A DNA stretch of 64,000 nt from Pseudomonas sihuiensis (GCF_900106015.1 NZ_LT629797.1:3720001-3784000); one strand, 5' to 3'. Numbered from the stretch's first letter, positions 47,770-57,928 are shown. Notes: generated by a model not told the origin, from the sequence alone. Numbers and translations are program-made.

Positions 47770-48363
47770 TCAGATACTCCAGCGGGCGTTCACCAGCCGG
47801 TCGTTGAGCAGGTTCGGGTCGATCGGCTTCGGCCGTCGCGCCAGGGCTGCGCCCAGTTGTTCCAGAGCCTCATCGAGACGTTCGCGCAACTCGTCGTCGA
47901 TCTGCGCGGGCCTGTCCCCTTCCGGGTAGGCGATCTGCTTGTCTACGGCGAACACGCCGGAGAGCATTTCCTGCGCCTTCAGCGCGGCCAGCACCGGCTT
48001 GAGCGCGTAGTCCACAGCCAGCAGATGCGCCGGGCTGCCACCACTGGCCAGGGGCAGCACCACCTTGTGCGCCAGGGCGCGCTCGGGCAGCAGATCCAGC
48101 AGCACCTTCAAGGCACCGGTGAACGACGCCTTGTACACCGGCGTACCGACCACCAGGCCATCGGCGCTGGCCACCACAGCCTGCAACTGCTGCACCGCCG
48201 GGCTGTCGAAGCGGGCATGCAGCAGGTCCTCGGCGGGGAAATCCCGCACCCGCAGCAGGCTGACTTCCACCTGCTGCGCCTCCAGGCGCTGGCGGACGTA
48301 ATCCAGCAGTACCTCGGTGCGCGAACGCACCGCAGGGCTGCCGGAGAGCAACACGACATGCAT
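47770..48363 (-). CDS. ssuE: NAD(P)H-dependent FMN reductase
   Basis: 197 aa flavodoxin-fold reductase. FMN-binding motifs are [19 protein letters not shown] and [46 protein letters not shown] also fits SsuE. It supplies FMNH2 to SsuD. It is the first gene of the ssu run, 84 bases ahead of ssuA. It contains no Cys and one internal Met. The promoter would lie in or near the repeat copy upstream, or transcription may continue from lsfA. Confidence 0.95.
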   Translation of the reverse strand: MHVVLLSGSPAVRSRTEVLLDYVRQRLEAQQVEVSLLRVRDFPAEDLLHARFDSPAVQQLQAVVASADGLVVGTPVYKASFTGALKVLLDLLPERALAHKVVLPLASGGSPAHLLAVDYALKPVLAALKAQEMLSGVFAVDKQIAYPEGDRPAQIDDELRERLDEALEQLGAALARRPKPIDPNLLNDRLVNARWSI

Positions 48364-48394
48364 GGTGATTCCTTAAACGTTCTTGCGATCTCGC

Positions 48395-48520
48395 GAGCTA
48401 GAGCCATACAAGGCAAAACCGTACGAGGAGAGGTCGGAGTCGCGCTCGACTTTACGAGCTGCAAATGAGCAGTCCGAGCCCGGTTTTAACGCAGTAAGGC
48501 CGACGCGCAGCAGATCGCTC
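48395..48520 (-). repeat. Dispersed ~150-bp intergenic repeat, diverged copy 3 (reverse)
   Basis: Read on the plus strand, ACAAGGCAAAACCG..., GAGTCGCGCTCGACTTTACG, GCAAATGAGCA and GGTTTTAACGCAGTAAGGCC match the reverse complement of copies 1 and 2 in the same order. The terminal GTTGAAAAAC arms are not preserved. It fills the gap between lsfA and ssuE. Confidence 0.75.
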
Positions 48521-48521
48521 C

Positions 48522-49160
48522 TTAGCGGTTCGGCTGCGGCGTCAGGCGCAGATAGGGTTTGACCGCGCGATAGCCTTTCGGGAAGCGCTCGGCGATCTCG
48601 GCCTCGTCCTTCAACGACGGCACGATCACCACCTCTTCACCGTCCTGCCAGTTGGCCGGCGTGGCCACCTTGTAGTTGTCGGTCAGTTGCAGCGAATCGA
48701 CGACGCGCAGGATTTCATTGAAGTTGCGCCCGGTACTAGCCGGATAGGTGATGGTCAGGCGCACCTTTTTGTTCGGGTCGATGACGAACAGCGAACGCAC
48801 GGTCAGGGTGTCGTTGGCGTTCGGGTGGATCAGGTCGTAGAGGTCGGACACCTTGCGGTCGGCATCGGCGATGATCGGGAAGTTGACCGCGGTGTTCTGC
48901 GTCTCGTTGATGTCATCGATCCATTTGATGTGCGAATCCACCGGGTCGACCGACAGGGCGATGGCCTTGACGCCACGCTTGGCGAACTCATCCTTGAGCT
49001 TGGCGGTGAAGCCCAGTTCGGTGGTGCACACCGGCGTGAAGTCAGCCGGGTGGGAGAAGAGGATGCCCCAGCTGTCGCCCAGCCACTCGTGGAATCGAAT
49101 GCGGCCTTCGCTGGAATCCTGTTCGAAGTCAGGGGCGATGTCGCCCAGACGGATGGTCAT
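48522..49160 (-). CDS. lsfA: 1-Cys peroxiredoxin LsfA
   Basis: 212 aa Prx6-type peroxidase. The peroxidatic Cys45 is in FTPVCTTELGF. DPNKKVRLTITYPASTGRNFNEILRVVDSLQ is typical of the 1-Cys class, and no resolving Cys exists. Apart from Met1, Cys45 is the only sulfur residue in the protein. LsfA is a sulfate-starvation-induced antioxidant in Pseudomonas. It heads the sulfur cluster and is divergent from a GNAT gene across an AT-rich promoter. Confidence 0.95.
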   Translation of the reverse strand: MTIRLGDIAPDFEQDSSEGRIRFHEWLGDSWGILFSHPADFTPVCTTELGFTAKLKDEFAKRGVKAIALSVDPVDSHIKWIDDINETQNTAVNFPIIADADRKVSDLYDLIHPNANDTLTVRSLFVIDPNKKVRLTITYPASTGRNFNEILRVVDSLQLTDNYKVATPANWQDGEEVVIVPSLKDEAEIAERFPKGYRAVKPYLRLTPQPNR

Positions 49161-49277
49161 GATCGTGCTCCTTGGCAGTAGCTTGCGTGGCGCTCACTAT
49201 GCTCAGGAACCAATCGAAATAAAAAGAATAAATAATGATTTATTTATAACCAAAAAGTTATTCGAGGAAGGTTCGTC
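49161..49277. promoter_or_regulatory. Divergent promoter region, lsfA / acetyltransferase gene
   Basis: 117 bases with a very AT-rich core (49219-49262). It contains the inverted repeat AAATAA-TGA-TTTATTT and the 9-mer TTATAACCA at 49244-49252, about 84 bases upstream of lsfA. The same 9-mer lies upstream of sbp. Confidence 0.5.
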
Positions 49278-49733
49278 ATGTCCACCCCAAGCCTGCACAA
49301 GGTTCCCAGCGAACAGGTACCGATGGCGCTGCTGCTGGAGGCCGACCCCAGCCCCAGCGTCATCGCCCGCTATCTGCAGGAGGGTCATTGCGTGGTCGCA
49401 TGCCTGGACGACGCGATCATCGGCGTCTACGTGATCAAGGCCATGACCGCCGATACCTGGGAACTGATGAACATCGCCGTGGCGCCCGAACACCAGGGTC
49501 AGGGTATCGGCGCCCTGCTGCTACGTCACGCCATCGACCAGGCCCGGCAGCTCGGGGCGCAGCGCCTGGAGCTGGGCACCGGCACATTCGGTCACCAGCT
49601 GACCTTCTACCAGCGCGCCGGTTTTCGCGTGGTGGCGGTTGAGCCGGATTATTTCCCGCAGCACTACCCCGAGCCGCTGTTCGAGAACGGCCTGCAGCAT
49701 CGAGATCGTTTGCGCCTAGCCTTGGTACTTTAG
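49278..49733 (+). CDS. GNAT-family N-acetyltransferase
   Basis: 151 aa. Acetyl-CoA-binding motif A: MNIAVAPEHQGQGIGALLLRHAI (Q/R-x-x-G-x-G/A as QGQGIG). Motif B region: YQRAGFRVV. The AAGG ribosome site is clear. The substrate is unknown; the position across from lsfA suggests shared sulfur-starvation control. Its stop overlaps the stop of kdpE by four bases, tail to tail. Confidence 0.88.
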   Translation: MSTPSLHKVPSEQVPMALLLEADPSPSVIARYLQEGHCVVACLDDAIIGVYVIKAMTADTWELMNIAVAPEHQGQGIGALLLRHAIDQARQLGAQRLELGTGTFGHQLTFYQRAGFRVVAVEPDYFPQHYPEPLFENGLQHRDRLRLALVL

Positions 49734-50422
49734 GCGGGCTCGCGCAGGCGATAACCCACACCGGCCTCGGTGATCAGGTAGCGCGGCGCGGCCGGGTCGT
49801 CGCCGAGTTTCTGCCGCAGGTGGCCGACCACCACGCGTAGGTAATGGCTGTCACCGACGTGGCTCGGCCCCCAGACATCGCGCAGCAGTTGCTGCTGGGT
49901 CACCACACGGCCAAGGTACTGGGCGAGCAGCGCCAGCACCGCGTATTCCTTGGGCGTCAGGGCGATTTCGGCGCCGTCGAGGCTGACCCGACGATAGGCC
50001 AGGTCGATGCTCAGCGCACCACAGACGATGCTCGCCGGCAGCGCTTCTCGGCCCTGCCCCTGGCGCAGCAACACGCGTACGCGGGCGAGGAACTCCTGGA
50101 TGCCGAACGGCTTGGTCACGTAGTCGTTGGCGCCGCCGTCCAGCGCCAGCACCTTCTCACCCTCGCTGGCACGCACCGAGAGCACCAGCACCGGCACCTG
50201 GCTCCATTCGCGCAGGCCGCGCAGCACCTGCTGGCCATCGAGGTCGGGCAGGCCGAGGTCGAGCACGATGAGATCGGGGTTATGCAGCGCCGCCTGGGCC
50301 AGGCCGTCTTCGCCGTTCGCCGCCTCCAGTACCCGGTAGCCCTGGGCACTGAGGGCGATGCGCAGGAACTTGCGAATCTGCGCCTCGTCGTCGATCAGCA
50401 GAATGTTCGGCCCTTGGCTCAT
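49730..50422 (-). CDS. kdpE: Response regulator KdpE
   Basis: 230 aa OmpR/PhoB-type regulator. Receiver with phospho-acceptor Asp55 (VLDLGLPDLDG) and Lys in VTKPFG. The winged-helix C-terminus has LTPKEYAVLALLAQYLGRVVTQQQLLRDVWGP and HYLRVVVGHLRQKL. It overlaps the kdpD stop by one base (TGATG). Activates kdpFABC when K+ is limiting. Confidence 0.96.
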   Translation of the reverse strand: MSQGPNILLIDDEAQIRKFLRIALSAQGYRVLEAANGEDGLAQAALHNPDLIVLDLGLPDLDGQQVLRGLREWSQVPVLVLSVRASEGEKVLALDGGANDYVTKPFGIQEFLARVRVLLRQGQGREALPASIVCGALSIDLAYRRVSLDGAEIALTPKEYAVLALLAQYLGRVVTQQQLLRDVWGPSHVGDSHYLRVVVGHLRQKLGDDPAAPRYLITEAGVGYRLREPA

Positions 50423-53073
50423 CAGTCTTCCTCGGCGGCTTGCGGTTGCGCGGTCAATGGCAGGTGCAGGGTCAGGCTGGCGCCACGGCCGTCGAGCCCC
50501 TCGCCGACCGTGACGCGGCCGCCATGGGCACCCACCATGCCCTGGCAGATCGCCAGGCCCAGGCCCGTGCCCTGGCCGCCGCGATCACCCCGCGCTGCGG
50601 TGTAGAACATGTCGAAGATCTTCGCCCGTTCCGCCTCGGGAATGCCAGGGCCCTGGTCGGCGACGACGAAGCGCAGCGCCTGTTCGTCGTACTCCAGCGC
50701 CACGCGCAGACGGCCACCGGGCGGCGAGAAGCGCGCGGCATTCTCCAGCACATTGATCAGTGCCTGCTCGATCAGCGCCGCGTGTACGTACAGCAGCGGT
50801 GGTTCCGGCGGCAGTACGCATTCGACCTGCAGCGGCGCGAGTACCGCGCGCAGGCGTTGCAGGGCGCTGGCGACGATGTCGCTGGGCGCCACCCAGTCGC
50901 GCGCCAGTTTGAGCCCGCCATGGCCGAGGCGGGTCATGTCGAGCAGGTTCTGAATGTAGCGGTCGAGGCGCTCGGCCTCGTCGCGGGTGCCCTCCAGCAG
51001 CTCGTTGCGATCCGCCGCGGGGATCGCATCGCCCAGCGCCAGCAGACTGTCGATGGAGCCGCGCATGGCCGTCAGCGGCGTGCGCAGGTCGTGCGACACC
51101 GAAGCCAGCAGCGCGCTGCGCAGTTCCTCGGTCTGCCCGTGCAGGCGCGCCGCTTCCAGCTCCTCGGCCAATTGCGCACGGGCCAGGGCCTGCGCCAGCG
51201 GCTGGCCCAGGGCAGCCACCAGGCGTCGGCGCCCGTCCGCCAGCGGCGCGCCGTCGACACGCTGCAGGCCGATCAACAGTAGCGGCCCCTCCTCGCCGCA
51301 CAGCGGCCACCACCACCAGCGGCTGCTGGGCAGGGTGTCGGTGCCAAGTCCCGCTGGCTGCTCGTGCTGCCAGGCCCAGTCGGCGGCGGCGCGCTCGGCA
51401 TCGGGCAACTCGGCGTGCAGACCGCCCTCATGCTGCCACTGACCATCCGCCGAACGCGACAACAGGGTCAGCTGCATCTCGGCCCAGCCGCCCAGTTGCT
51501 GCTCGGCCACCGCCAGCACGGCCTGGCGGTCGGCGGCGACGGTGAGCTTGCGCGACAGCTCCAGCAGCGCCGTGGTTTCACTCTGCGCCTGACGCAGCGC
51601 CTGCACCTGGCGCCGCTGGCGGCTGGCCAGGTTGCCGGTCAGCCCGGCCATGAGCAGGAAGAACAGCAGGGTCAGCACGTCCTCCTGACGCTGGATCTGC
51701 ATGGTCAGGGTCGGCGGAATGAACAGGAAGTTGTAGGCCAGGAACGACAATCCCGAGCACGCCAGCGCCGGTCCCAGGCTGCTGCGCACCGCCACCAGCA
51801 GCACGGCGGCGAGAAACACCAGAGAGATGTTCGGCAACTCCAGCACCCGCGCCAGGCCGAGGGAGATCAGCGTGGCGCAGGCAGTCGCCAGTGCGGCCAG
51901 CAGGTAGTCGCGCCAGCGCGGGGCGATGCGCGTGCGCCGGCCAGCCCGTGGCTGATCTCCTGCTGCATCCAGCACGCTCACCTCCAGCCCGGCCCCGGCG
52001 GCCAACAGACGTTCGCCGAGGCCACGACCGAACCAGCGCCGACGCAGGCGCCGTGTGCTGCTGCCGACCAGGATCAGGCTGGCGCGGCGCTCGCGGGCGT
52101 GGTCGAGCAGCGTGCGCGCCACCGAGTCGCCGTGCAGCGTCACCACCTCGCCACCGAGGCGCTCTGCCAGGCGCAGCGCCGCTTGCAGACGCCCACGCTG
52201 GTCCTCGTCCATGGCCCGGCGGCTGTCCACGTGCACCACCGACCAGGGCAGATGACGCCGCTCGGCCACCGCGCAGGCGTGGCGCACCAGGCGCTCGGCC
52301 TCGCCGTCGCCGTCCACTCCCACCAGCAGGCGCCCGAGCACGCTGGGCGCGGCCTGGCCGAGCTGGCGGTAGCGTTGGTCGAGGTCGGCATCGACCCGCG
52401 CGGCGGCAGTCTGCATGGCCAGTTCGCGCAGCGCGGTGAGGTTGGTCGGCGAGAAGAAGGCGTCGATGGCCGCCCGCGCCTGCTCGGGCATGTACACCTT
52501 GCCGTCACGTAGACGCTCGAGCAGCTCACGCGGCGGCAGGTCGACCAGCTGGATCTCGTCGGCTTCCTGCAGCACCCAGTCCGGCACCGTTTCACGCACC
52601 TGCACGCCGGTGATATCGCGGACGCGGTCGTTGAGGCTTTCCAGGTGCTGCACGTTGACCGTGGTGTAGACGTCGATGCCGGCAGCAAGCAGCTCCTGCA
52701 CGTCCTGCCAGCGCTTGGCGTGGCGACTGCCGGGCGCATTGCTGTGCGCCAGCTCATCCACCAGCGCCAGCTTGGGTGGGTCGGCCAGCAGGCCGTCGAG
52801 ATCCATCTCGCTCAGCTCCAGGCCGCGATACGGCAGGCGCAATGGCGGCTGTTGCGGCAGGCCCAGCAGCAGCGCCTCGGTCTCGCTGCGGCCGTGGCTT
52901 TCCACCACCCCGGCGCGCAGCGCCACGCCCTGGCGCAGTTGCGCATGGGCGGCCTGGAGCATGGCGTAGGTCTTGCCCACGCCCGGCGCCGCGCCGAGAA
53001 ACACCTTGAGCCGGCCACGGCCTTCGCGGGGCAGGTCGGCGAGCAGCGCTTCGGCGCGCAGGCTGTCGTTCAT
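50422..53073 (-). CDS. kdpD: Potassium sensor histidine kinase KdpD
   Basis: 883 aa, usual length. N-terminal KdpD domain with Walker A FLGAAPGVGKTYAML (residues about 26-40) and PKLALVDELAHSNAPGSRH. A UspA-like domain follows (about 250-370), then four close membrane helices (about 395-495), a GAF-like region, HisKA with His661 in SVSHDLRTPLTAMRG and HATPase (ADQGPGIPEAER, GQGTGLGLAICQ). Senses K+ and ionic strength and phosphorylates KdpE. It is ten bases downstream of kdpC in the same operon. Confidence 0.96.
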   Translation of the reverse strand: MNDSLRAEALLADLPREGRGRLKVFLGAAPGVGKTYAMLQAAHAQLRQGVALRAGVVESHGRSETEALLLGLPQQPPLRLPYRGLELSEMDLDGLLADPPKLALVDELAHSNAPGSRHAKRWQDVQELLAAGIDVYTTVNVQHLESLNDRVRDITGVQVRETVPDWVLQEADEIQLVDLPPRELLERLRDGKVYMPEQARAAIDAFFSPTNLTALRELAMQTAAARVDADLDQRYRQLGQAAPSVLGRLLVGVDGDGEAERLVRHACAVAERRHLPWSVVHVDSRRAMDEDQRGRLQAALRLAERLGGEVVTLHGDSVARTLLDHARERRASLILVGSSTRRLRRRWFGRGLGERLLAAGAGLEVSVLDAAGDQPRAGRRTRIAPRWRDYLLAALATACATLISLGLARVLELPNISLVFLAAVLLVAVRSSLGPALACSGLSFLAYNFLFIPPTLTMQIQRQEDVLTLLFFLLMAGLTGNLASRQRRQVQALRQAQSETTALLELSRKLTVAADRQAVLAVAEQQLGGWAEMQLTLLSRSADGQWQHEGGLHAELPDAERAAADWAWQHEQPAGLGTDTLPSSRWWWWPLCGEEGPLLLIGLQRVDGAPLADGRRRLVAALGQPLAQALARAQLAEELEAARLHGQTEELRSALLASVSHDLRTPLTAMRGSIDSLLALGDAIPAADRNELLEGTRDEAERLDRYIQNLLDMTRLGHGGLKLARDWVAPSDIVASALQRLRAVLAPLQVECVLPPEPPLLYVHAALIEQALINVLENAARFSPPGGRLRVALEYDEQALRFVVADQGPGIPEAERAKIFDMFYTAARGDRGGQGTGLGLAICQGMVGAHGGRVTVGEGLDGRGASLTLHLPLTAQPQAAEED

Positions 53074-53083
53074 CGAGCACTCG

Positions 53084-53641
53084 TCACTGGGAAGAAGTGG
53101 AGGGATTGTCGACTAGCGCCAGGTTCAGAGCCAGCACATTGACCACCGCCGGGCCGAACAGCGGGCGCTCGGTGTATGCCTCGACCAGGCGCAGCAGCTC
53201 GGCCTCAGCCAGGCCACGGGCCTGGGCGATGCGCGGAATCTGCCAGGCGGCGGCCTCGGGCGACAGCTGCGGGTCGAGGCCGCTGCCCGAGGTGGTCACC
53301 AGTTGCATCGGCACTGGCGTGTCACCGGCAAGGCCGGCGCTGGTCTGCTCGATGCGGGCAAACAGCTTCGGATTGCCAGCCGACAGGTTGCTGGCGCCGC
53401 TGGCAACGGTGGCGTAGCTACCTGCCGAGGGGCGCGGCTGGAACCATTGATCGCCGTCGAAGGCCTGGGCGATCAGGCGGCTACCGCGCACCTGGCCGGC
53501 GTCGTCACGCACCAGGCTGCCGGCGGCCTGATCGGGAAAGGCCACCTGGGCCACGCCGGTGACTGCCAACGGATAAGCCACGCCGGTGAGCAGGGTCATG
53601 AAGGCCAGTGTGGTGATGGCGGGGCGAATAGAGTTAAGCAT
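53084..53641 (-). CDS. kdpC: K+-transporting ATPase subunit KdpC
   Basis: 185 aa with a single N-terminal membrane helix ([28 protein letters not shown]) and the conserved soluble part ([51 protein letters not shown]). Stabilises the KdpFABC complex. A palindromic repeat lies between it and kdpB. Confidence 0.96.
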   Translation of the reverse strand: MLNSIRPAITTLAFMTLLTGVAYPLAVTGVAQVAFPDQAAGSLVRDDAGQVRGSRLIAQAFDGDQWFQPRPSAGSYATVASGASNLSAGNPKLFARIEQTSAGLAGDTPVPMQLVTTSGSGLDPQLSPEAAAWQIPRIAQARGLAEAELLRLVEAYTERPLFGPAVVNVLALNLALVDNPSTSSQ

Positions 53642-53671
53642 GATGAATCTCCGATATCGATTCTTTGCTTG

Positions 53672-53742
53672 TGTAGGAGCGAATTCATTCGCGATGGCCT
53701 TGCCTGCTTGCCAGCCATTTCGCGGATAAATCCGCTCCTACA
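53672..53742. repeat. REP-like palindrome between kdpB and kdpC
   Basis: TGTAGGAGCGAATTCATTCG... pairs with ...CGCGGATAAATCCGCTCCTACA. It lies inside the kdp operon. Confidence 0.85.
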
Positions 53743-53761
53743 GAACGTTCAAACAACGCAC

Positions 53762-55819
53762 TTACACCCAGCCCAACCCCACCAGCAGCAGGTCGAGCAG
53801 CTTGATTCCGACAAAGGGCGCGAGGAGCCCGCCGAGGCCGTAGATCAGCAGGTTGCGCCGTAGCAGTTGGCCGGCGTCCAGCGCCTGGACGCGCACGCCG
53901 CGCAGCGCCAGCGGGATCAGCGCGACGATGATCAGCGCGTTGAACACGATGGCCGAGAGGATCGCGCTTTGCGGGCTGTGCAGCTGCATCAGGTTGAGCG
54001 CGCCGAGCTGCGGGTAGATGCCGGCGAACAGCGCCGGGAGGATGGCGAAGTACTTGGCCACGTCGTTGGCCACCGAGAAGGTGGTCAGCGCGCCGCGCGT
54101 CACCAGCAGCTCCTTGCCCACTTGCACCACGTCGATCAGCTTGGTCGGGTCGCTGTCCAGATCCACCAGGTTGGCGGCCTCGCGCGCGGCCTGGGTGCCG
54201 TCGTTCATCGCCAGGCCGACGTCGGCCTGGGCCAGCGCCGGGGCGTCGTTGGCGCCGTCGCCGCACATCGCCACCAGCTTGCCTTCGGCCTGCTCGGCGC
54301 GGATGCGCGAGAGCTTCTTCTCCGGCGTGGCCTCGGCAATCACGTCGTCGACACCCGCCTCGGCGGCGATGGCAGCGGCGGTCAGCGGGTTGTCGCCGGT
54401 GACCATCACGGTGCGGATACCCATGGCACGCAACTCGGCGAAGCGCTCGCGGATGTCTGGCTTGACCACATCCTTGAGGTGGATGGCGCCGAGCAGGCGC
54501 CCGTCCCCGGCCACCAGCAGCGGCGTGCCGCCACTCTGGGCGATCTTCTCCACCTCGCGCGCCAGGGGCGCCGGCAGATCACTACGGCCCAGGCCGAGGT
54601 AGGCCAGCACCGCATCCACCGCGCCTTTACGATAAGCCACGCCACCCACATCAGCACCGGACAGGCGCGTCTCGGCGCTGAAGGCGATCAGCGTCATGCC
54701 GCTACGCTCGGGCACCTCCATCGGGTGCAGCGCTGCCAGGTACTCGACGATGGACTTGCCCTCGGGCGTGTCGTCGCCCTGCGAGGCCAGCAGCGCCGCC
54801 TCGGCCAACTCCGGCGTAGACACCCCCGGCGCCTTGACCATGGCGCTGCAGCGGCGGTTGCCAAAGGTGATGGTGCCGGTCTTGTCCAGCAGCAGGGTGT
54901 GCACGTCGCCCGCCGCCTCCACGGCGCGGCCGGACTTGGCGATGACGTTGAGGCGCACCAGGCGATCCATGCCGGCGATGCCGATGGCCGAGAGCAAGCC
55001 GCCGATGGTGGTCGGGATCAGCGTCACCAGCAGCGCCGCCAGGTAGATCAGCGGCAGGTCGCCACCGGCAAAACGGGCGAACGGCTGCAGCGTGGCCACC
55101 ACCAGCAGGAAGATCAGGGTCAGGCCGATCAGCAGGATATCCAGCGCCACTTCGTTGGGCGTCTTCTGCCGGCGCGCGCCTTCGACCAGGGCGATCATGC
55201 GGTCGAGGGTGGACTCGCCGGGGTTGGCGCTGATCCGCACCAGCAACCAGTCCGACACCAGTCGGGTGTTGCCGGTCACCGCCGAGCGGTCGCCGCCGGA
55301 CTCGCGGATCACCGGCGCGGACTCGCCGGTAATCGCCGCTTCGTTGACCGCCGCGACGCCTTCAATCACCTCGCCGTCGCCGGGGATCAATTCACCGGCC
55401 ACGACCCGCACCACATCGCCCTTGCGCAGGCTGCTGGCCGGTACGGACTGGAACTGCGCACCGACCTGCTTGCGCGCCATCAGCCCCTGGCTGCCGGACT
55501 TCAGGCTGTCGGCGCGGGCCTTGCCACGGCCCTCGGCCAGGGCCTCGGCGAAGTTGGCGAAGAGCACGGTGAACCACAGCCACAGGGCAATCTGCACGCC
55601 CAGGGCGGTGCTCACGGCAGGGCTGGGGACAAAGCACAGCACGCTGGTGACCAGCGCCGTCAGCTCCACCACCAGCATCACTGGCGAGCGCACCAACTGG
55701 CGCGGGTCGAGCTTGACGAAGGCCTGCTTGAGGGCCGGGCGCCACAGCGCGCCGAGGCCGGTCTGCGGCTGGCTGCTGGACGATTTGGCGCTGCGTTGCG
55801 CCGTTACGGGGGCATTCAT
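53762..55819 (-). CDS. kdpB: K+-transporting P-type ATPase subunit KdpB
   Basis: 685 aa from ATG 55819; a GTG one codon earlier is equally spaced from AAGGAG. P-type ATPase with phosphorylated Asp312 in [13 protein letters not shown], actuator motif [13 protein letters not shown], nucleotide-binding KGAVDAVL and hinge [30 protein letters not shown]. Seven membrane segments. Drives K+ uptake through KdpA. All catalytic motifs are intact. Confidence 0.97.
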   Translation of the reverse strand: MNAPVTAQRSAKSSSSQPQTGLGALWRPALKQAFVKLDPRQLVRSPVMLVVELTALVTSVLCFVPSPAVSTALGVQIALWLWFTVLFANFAEALAEGRGKARADSLKSGSQGLMARKQVGAQFQSVPASSLRKGDVVRVVAGELIPGDGEVIEGVAAVNEAAITGESAPVIRESGGDRSAVTGNTRLVSDWLLVRISANPGESTLDRMIALVEGARRQKTPNEVALDILLIGLTLIFLLVVATLQPFARFAGGDLPLIYLAALLVTLIPTTIGGLLSAIGIAGMDRLVRLNVIAKSGRAVEAAGDVHTLLLDKTGTITFGNRRCSAMVKAPGVSTPELAEAALLASQGDDTPEGKSIVEYLAALHPMEVPERSGMTLIAFSAETRLSGADVGGVAYRKGAVDAVLAYLGLGRSDLPAPLAREVEKIAQSGGTPLLVAGDGRLLGAIHLKDVVKPDIRERFAELRAMGIRTVMVTGDNPLTAAAIAAEAGVDDVIAEATPEKKLSRIRAEQAEGKLVAMCGDGANDAPALAQADVGLAMNDGTQAAREAANLVDLDSDPTKLIDVVQVGKELLVTRGALTTFSVANDVAKYFAILPALFAGIYPQLGALNLMQLHSPQSAILSAIVFNALIIVALIPLALRGVRVQALDAGQLLRRNLLIYGLGGLLAPFVGIKLLDLLLVGLGWV

Positions 55820-55832
55820 CACGGTTTCTCCT

Positions 55833-57521
55833 TCAGAACGCCAGGTGTTCGGCCAGCGGGCCCAGGGCCAGCGCCGGCATGAAGGTCAGGCCACCCACCA
55901 GGAGGATGGTCAAGGTCAGCAGCACGACGAACAGCGGCCCATGGGTCGGGAAGCTGTTCTGCCCCTGCGGCGCGGCGCGCTTGGCCGCCAGGCTGCCGGC
56001 AATCGCCAGCACCGGCAGGATGTAGCCGAAGCGCCCGAGCAGCATGGCCAGGCCGAGCATCAGGTTGTGGTAGGGGGTGTCGGCGGTGAAGCCGGCGAAA
56101 GCCGAGCCGTTGTTGCCGGTGGCCGAGCCGTAGGCATACAGCGCCTGGCTGAAGCCGTGCGGGCCGGGGTTGCCGATGGACGCCGCCGGCCCGGCGAAAC
56201 TCGCCGCCAGGGCGCCAAACACCAGCACGCCGACCGGCATCACCAGCAGCGTGGCGACCATCAGCCGTACCTCGCGGGCCTCCAGCTTCTTGCCCAGATA
56301 GGCCGGCGTGCGACCGATCATCAGGCCGGCGAGGAATACCGCAATCAGCACGAACAGCAGCATGCCGTAGAGGCCCGCGCCGACGCCGCCGAAGACGATC
56401 TCGCCGAGCAGCATATTGACCAGCGGCACCAGCCCGCCGAGGGCACTGAAGCTGTCGTGCATGGCGTTCACCGAGCCGTTGGACGCCGCCGTGGTGGTGG
56501 TCGCCCAAAGCGCCGAAGCGAAGCTGCCGAAGCGCGCCTCCTTGCCCTCCAACGAGCCGACCTGCTCGATGGGCAGCCCCGCCAGCGCCGGGTTCGGCTG
56601 CAACTCCGCCCAGGCGCAAACACCCAGGCCGATGACGAACAGCAGCAGCATGCTGGCCAGGATCGCCCGGCTCTGGCGCAGGTCACGCACGTAATGGCCG
56701 AAGGTGAACACCAGCGCCGCCGGGATCAGCAGGATCGACGCCAGCTCCAGCAGGTTGCTCAGCGCCGTGGGGTTCTCGAATGGATGCGCCGAGTTGACGC
56801 CGAAGAAGCCGCCGCCGTTGGTGCCCAGTTGCTTGATGGCGATCTGGCTGGCCGCCGGCCCCATCGGCAGGGTCTGCTCGCTGCCCTGCAGGGTGGTGGC
56901 CGAGACGTAGTCGCTGAAGTTCTGCGGCACGCCCTGCCACACCAGCAGCACAGCCAGCACCAGGCACAGCGGCAACAGGCCGTAGAGCACGGCGCGGGTG
57001 ATATCCACCCAGAAATTGCCCAGGCAGTCGTTGGACTGCCGCGCCAAGCCACGGCACAGCACCACCAACACCGCCAAACCCACCGCCGGGCTGACGAAGT
57101 TCTGCACACCGAGCCCAATCATCTGACTGAAGTAACTGAGCTGCGCCTCGCCGCTGTAGGCCTGCCAGTTGGTATTGGTGACGAAGCTCACCGCCGTGTT
57201 GAACGCCAGTGGCAGGCTCAGTCCGGCGAGCTGCTGCGGGTTGAGCGGCAAGGCGCCCTGTAGCAACAGAATGCTCATCAGCGCCAGCAGGCAGACCAGG
57301 GTGAAGGCCAGCAGCGCCAGGGCGTAGCCGCGCCAGCTCTGCTCACGCTCCGGGTCGACGCCGGCCACGCGGTAGCACAGGCGCTCCACCGGCTGCAGCA
57401 ACGGGCTGAGCCAGGTGCGCTGGCCCTCCATCACGCGGTAGAAGTAGCGCCCGAGAAAAGGTGCCGGTGCCAGCACCAGCAGGAGGAAGGCCGCCAGCAG
57501 CAGCCAGTCGTAGTCGTGCAT
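55833..57521 (-). CDS. kdpA: K+-transporting ATPase channel subunit KdpA
   Basis: 562 aa. The start at the Met of [15 protein letters not shown] has GAGGAG upstream, which is preferred over the longer open frame. About ten membrane helices. Selectivity-filter-like motifs include [47 protein letters not shown] and [10 protein letters not shown]. Starts ten bases after kdpF. Confidence 0.97.
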   Translation of the reverse strand: MHDYDWLLLAAFLLLVLAPAPFLGRYFYRVMEGQRTWLSPLLQPVERLCYRVAGVDPEREQSWRGYALALLAFTLVCLLALMSILLLQGALPLNPQQLAGLSLPLAFNTAVSFVTNTNWQAYSGEAQLSYFSQMIGLGVQNFVSPAVGLAVLVVLCRGLARQSNDCLGNFWVDITRAVLYGLLPLCLVLAVLLVWQGVPQNFSDYVSATTLQGSEQTLPMGPAASQIAIKQLGTNGGGFFGVNSAHPFENPTALSNLLELASILLIPAALVFTFGHYVRDLRQSRAILASMLLLFVIGLGVCAWAELQPNPALAGLPIEQVGSLEGKEARFGSFASALWATTTTAASNGSVNAMHDSFSALGGLVPLVNMLLGEIVFGGVGAGLYGMLLFVLIAVFLAGLMIGRTPAYLGKKLEAREVRLMVATLLVMPVGVLVFGALAASFAGPAASIGNPGPHGFSQALYAYGSATGNNGSAFAGFTADTPYHNLMLGLAMLLGRFGYILPVLAIAGSLAAKRAAPQGQNSFPTHGPLFVVLLTLTILLVGGLTFMPALALGPLAEHLAF

Positions 57522-57531
57522 GGCCGTCTCC

Positions 57532-57621
57532 TCAACCACGCCCGGCGGTCAGCAGCGCCGACAGCAGGTAGGCGAAGAGGCCGACCACCAGGATCAGCGA
57601 CACACCATCGATTGCGTTCAT
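57532..57621 (-). CDS. kdpF: K+-transporting ATPase small subunit KdpF
   Basis: 29-residue single-helix protein read by hand: [20 protein letters not shown], then SALLTAGRG and TGA at 57534-57532. ATG at 57621-57619 with GGAG eight to nine bases upstream. It matches KdpF in size, position and composition. It is first in kdpFABCDE and too short for most ORF callers. Confidence 0.93.
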   Translation of the reverse strand: MNAIDGVSLILVVGLFAYLLSALLTAGRG

Positions 57622-57928
57622 GTGCAAAGCTCCACGATGCGGGGAATCCGCTCGCGAGCATTGTCGAAAGGCTGGCCGTAAAAATTCGATTGGCACCCCG
57701 CCGCCGGGGCGTAAAGAAATCGTATTGATGCAGTGGGATCAGCCCTGTGGAAGGCGCTTCAGCGGCGACTTGTCCAGGCCTAGCGGCTGTCGCGGCTAAA
57801 GCCCCTCCCACAAAAGCCCTGGCAGCGCGCTCCCGTAGGGTGGGTTAGCGGCGCAAAACACCGCTCAAACAGCCGCGCACCCACCTCAAGCGCCGCGTAA
57901 CCCACCAAGCGCTCGCAAGCCCAACCAC
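57622..57928. other. Intergenic region kdpF / chrA-type gene with repeats
   Basis: 307 bases. The kdp promoter must lie next to kdpF (57622-57730, moderately AT-rich). It also holds the half-repeat GTCGCGGCTAAAGCCCCTCC near 57790 and an imperfect palindrome GGTGGGTTAGCGGCGC (57839) / GCGCCGCGTAACCCACC (57890-57906). No KdpE site was recognised with confidence and no gene is seen. Confidence 0.55.

Noticed and set aside
53867-57263. Very long plus-strand open frames (671 and 723 codons) opposite kdpB/kdpA
   Set aside because: Antisense shadows rich in His, Gln and Arg from GC-rich third positions; kdpB and kdpA motifs are decisive for the other strand.
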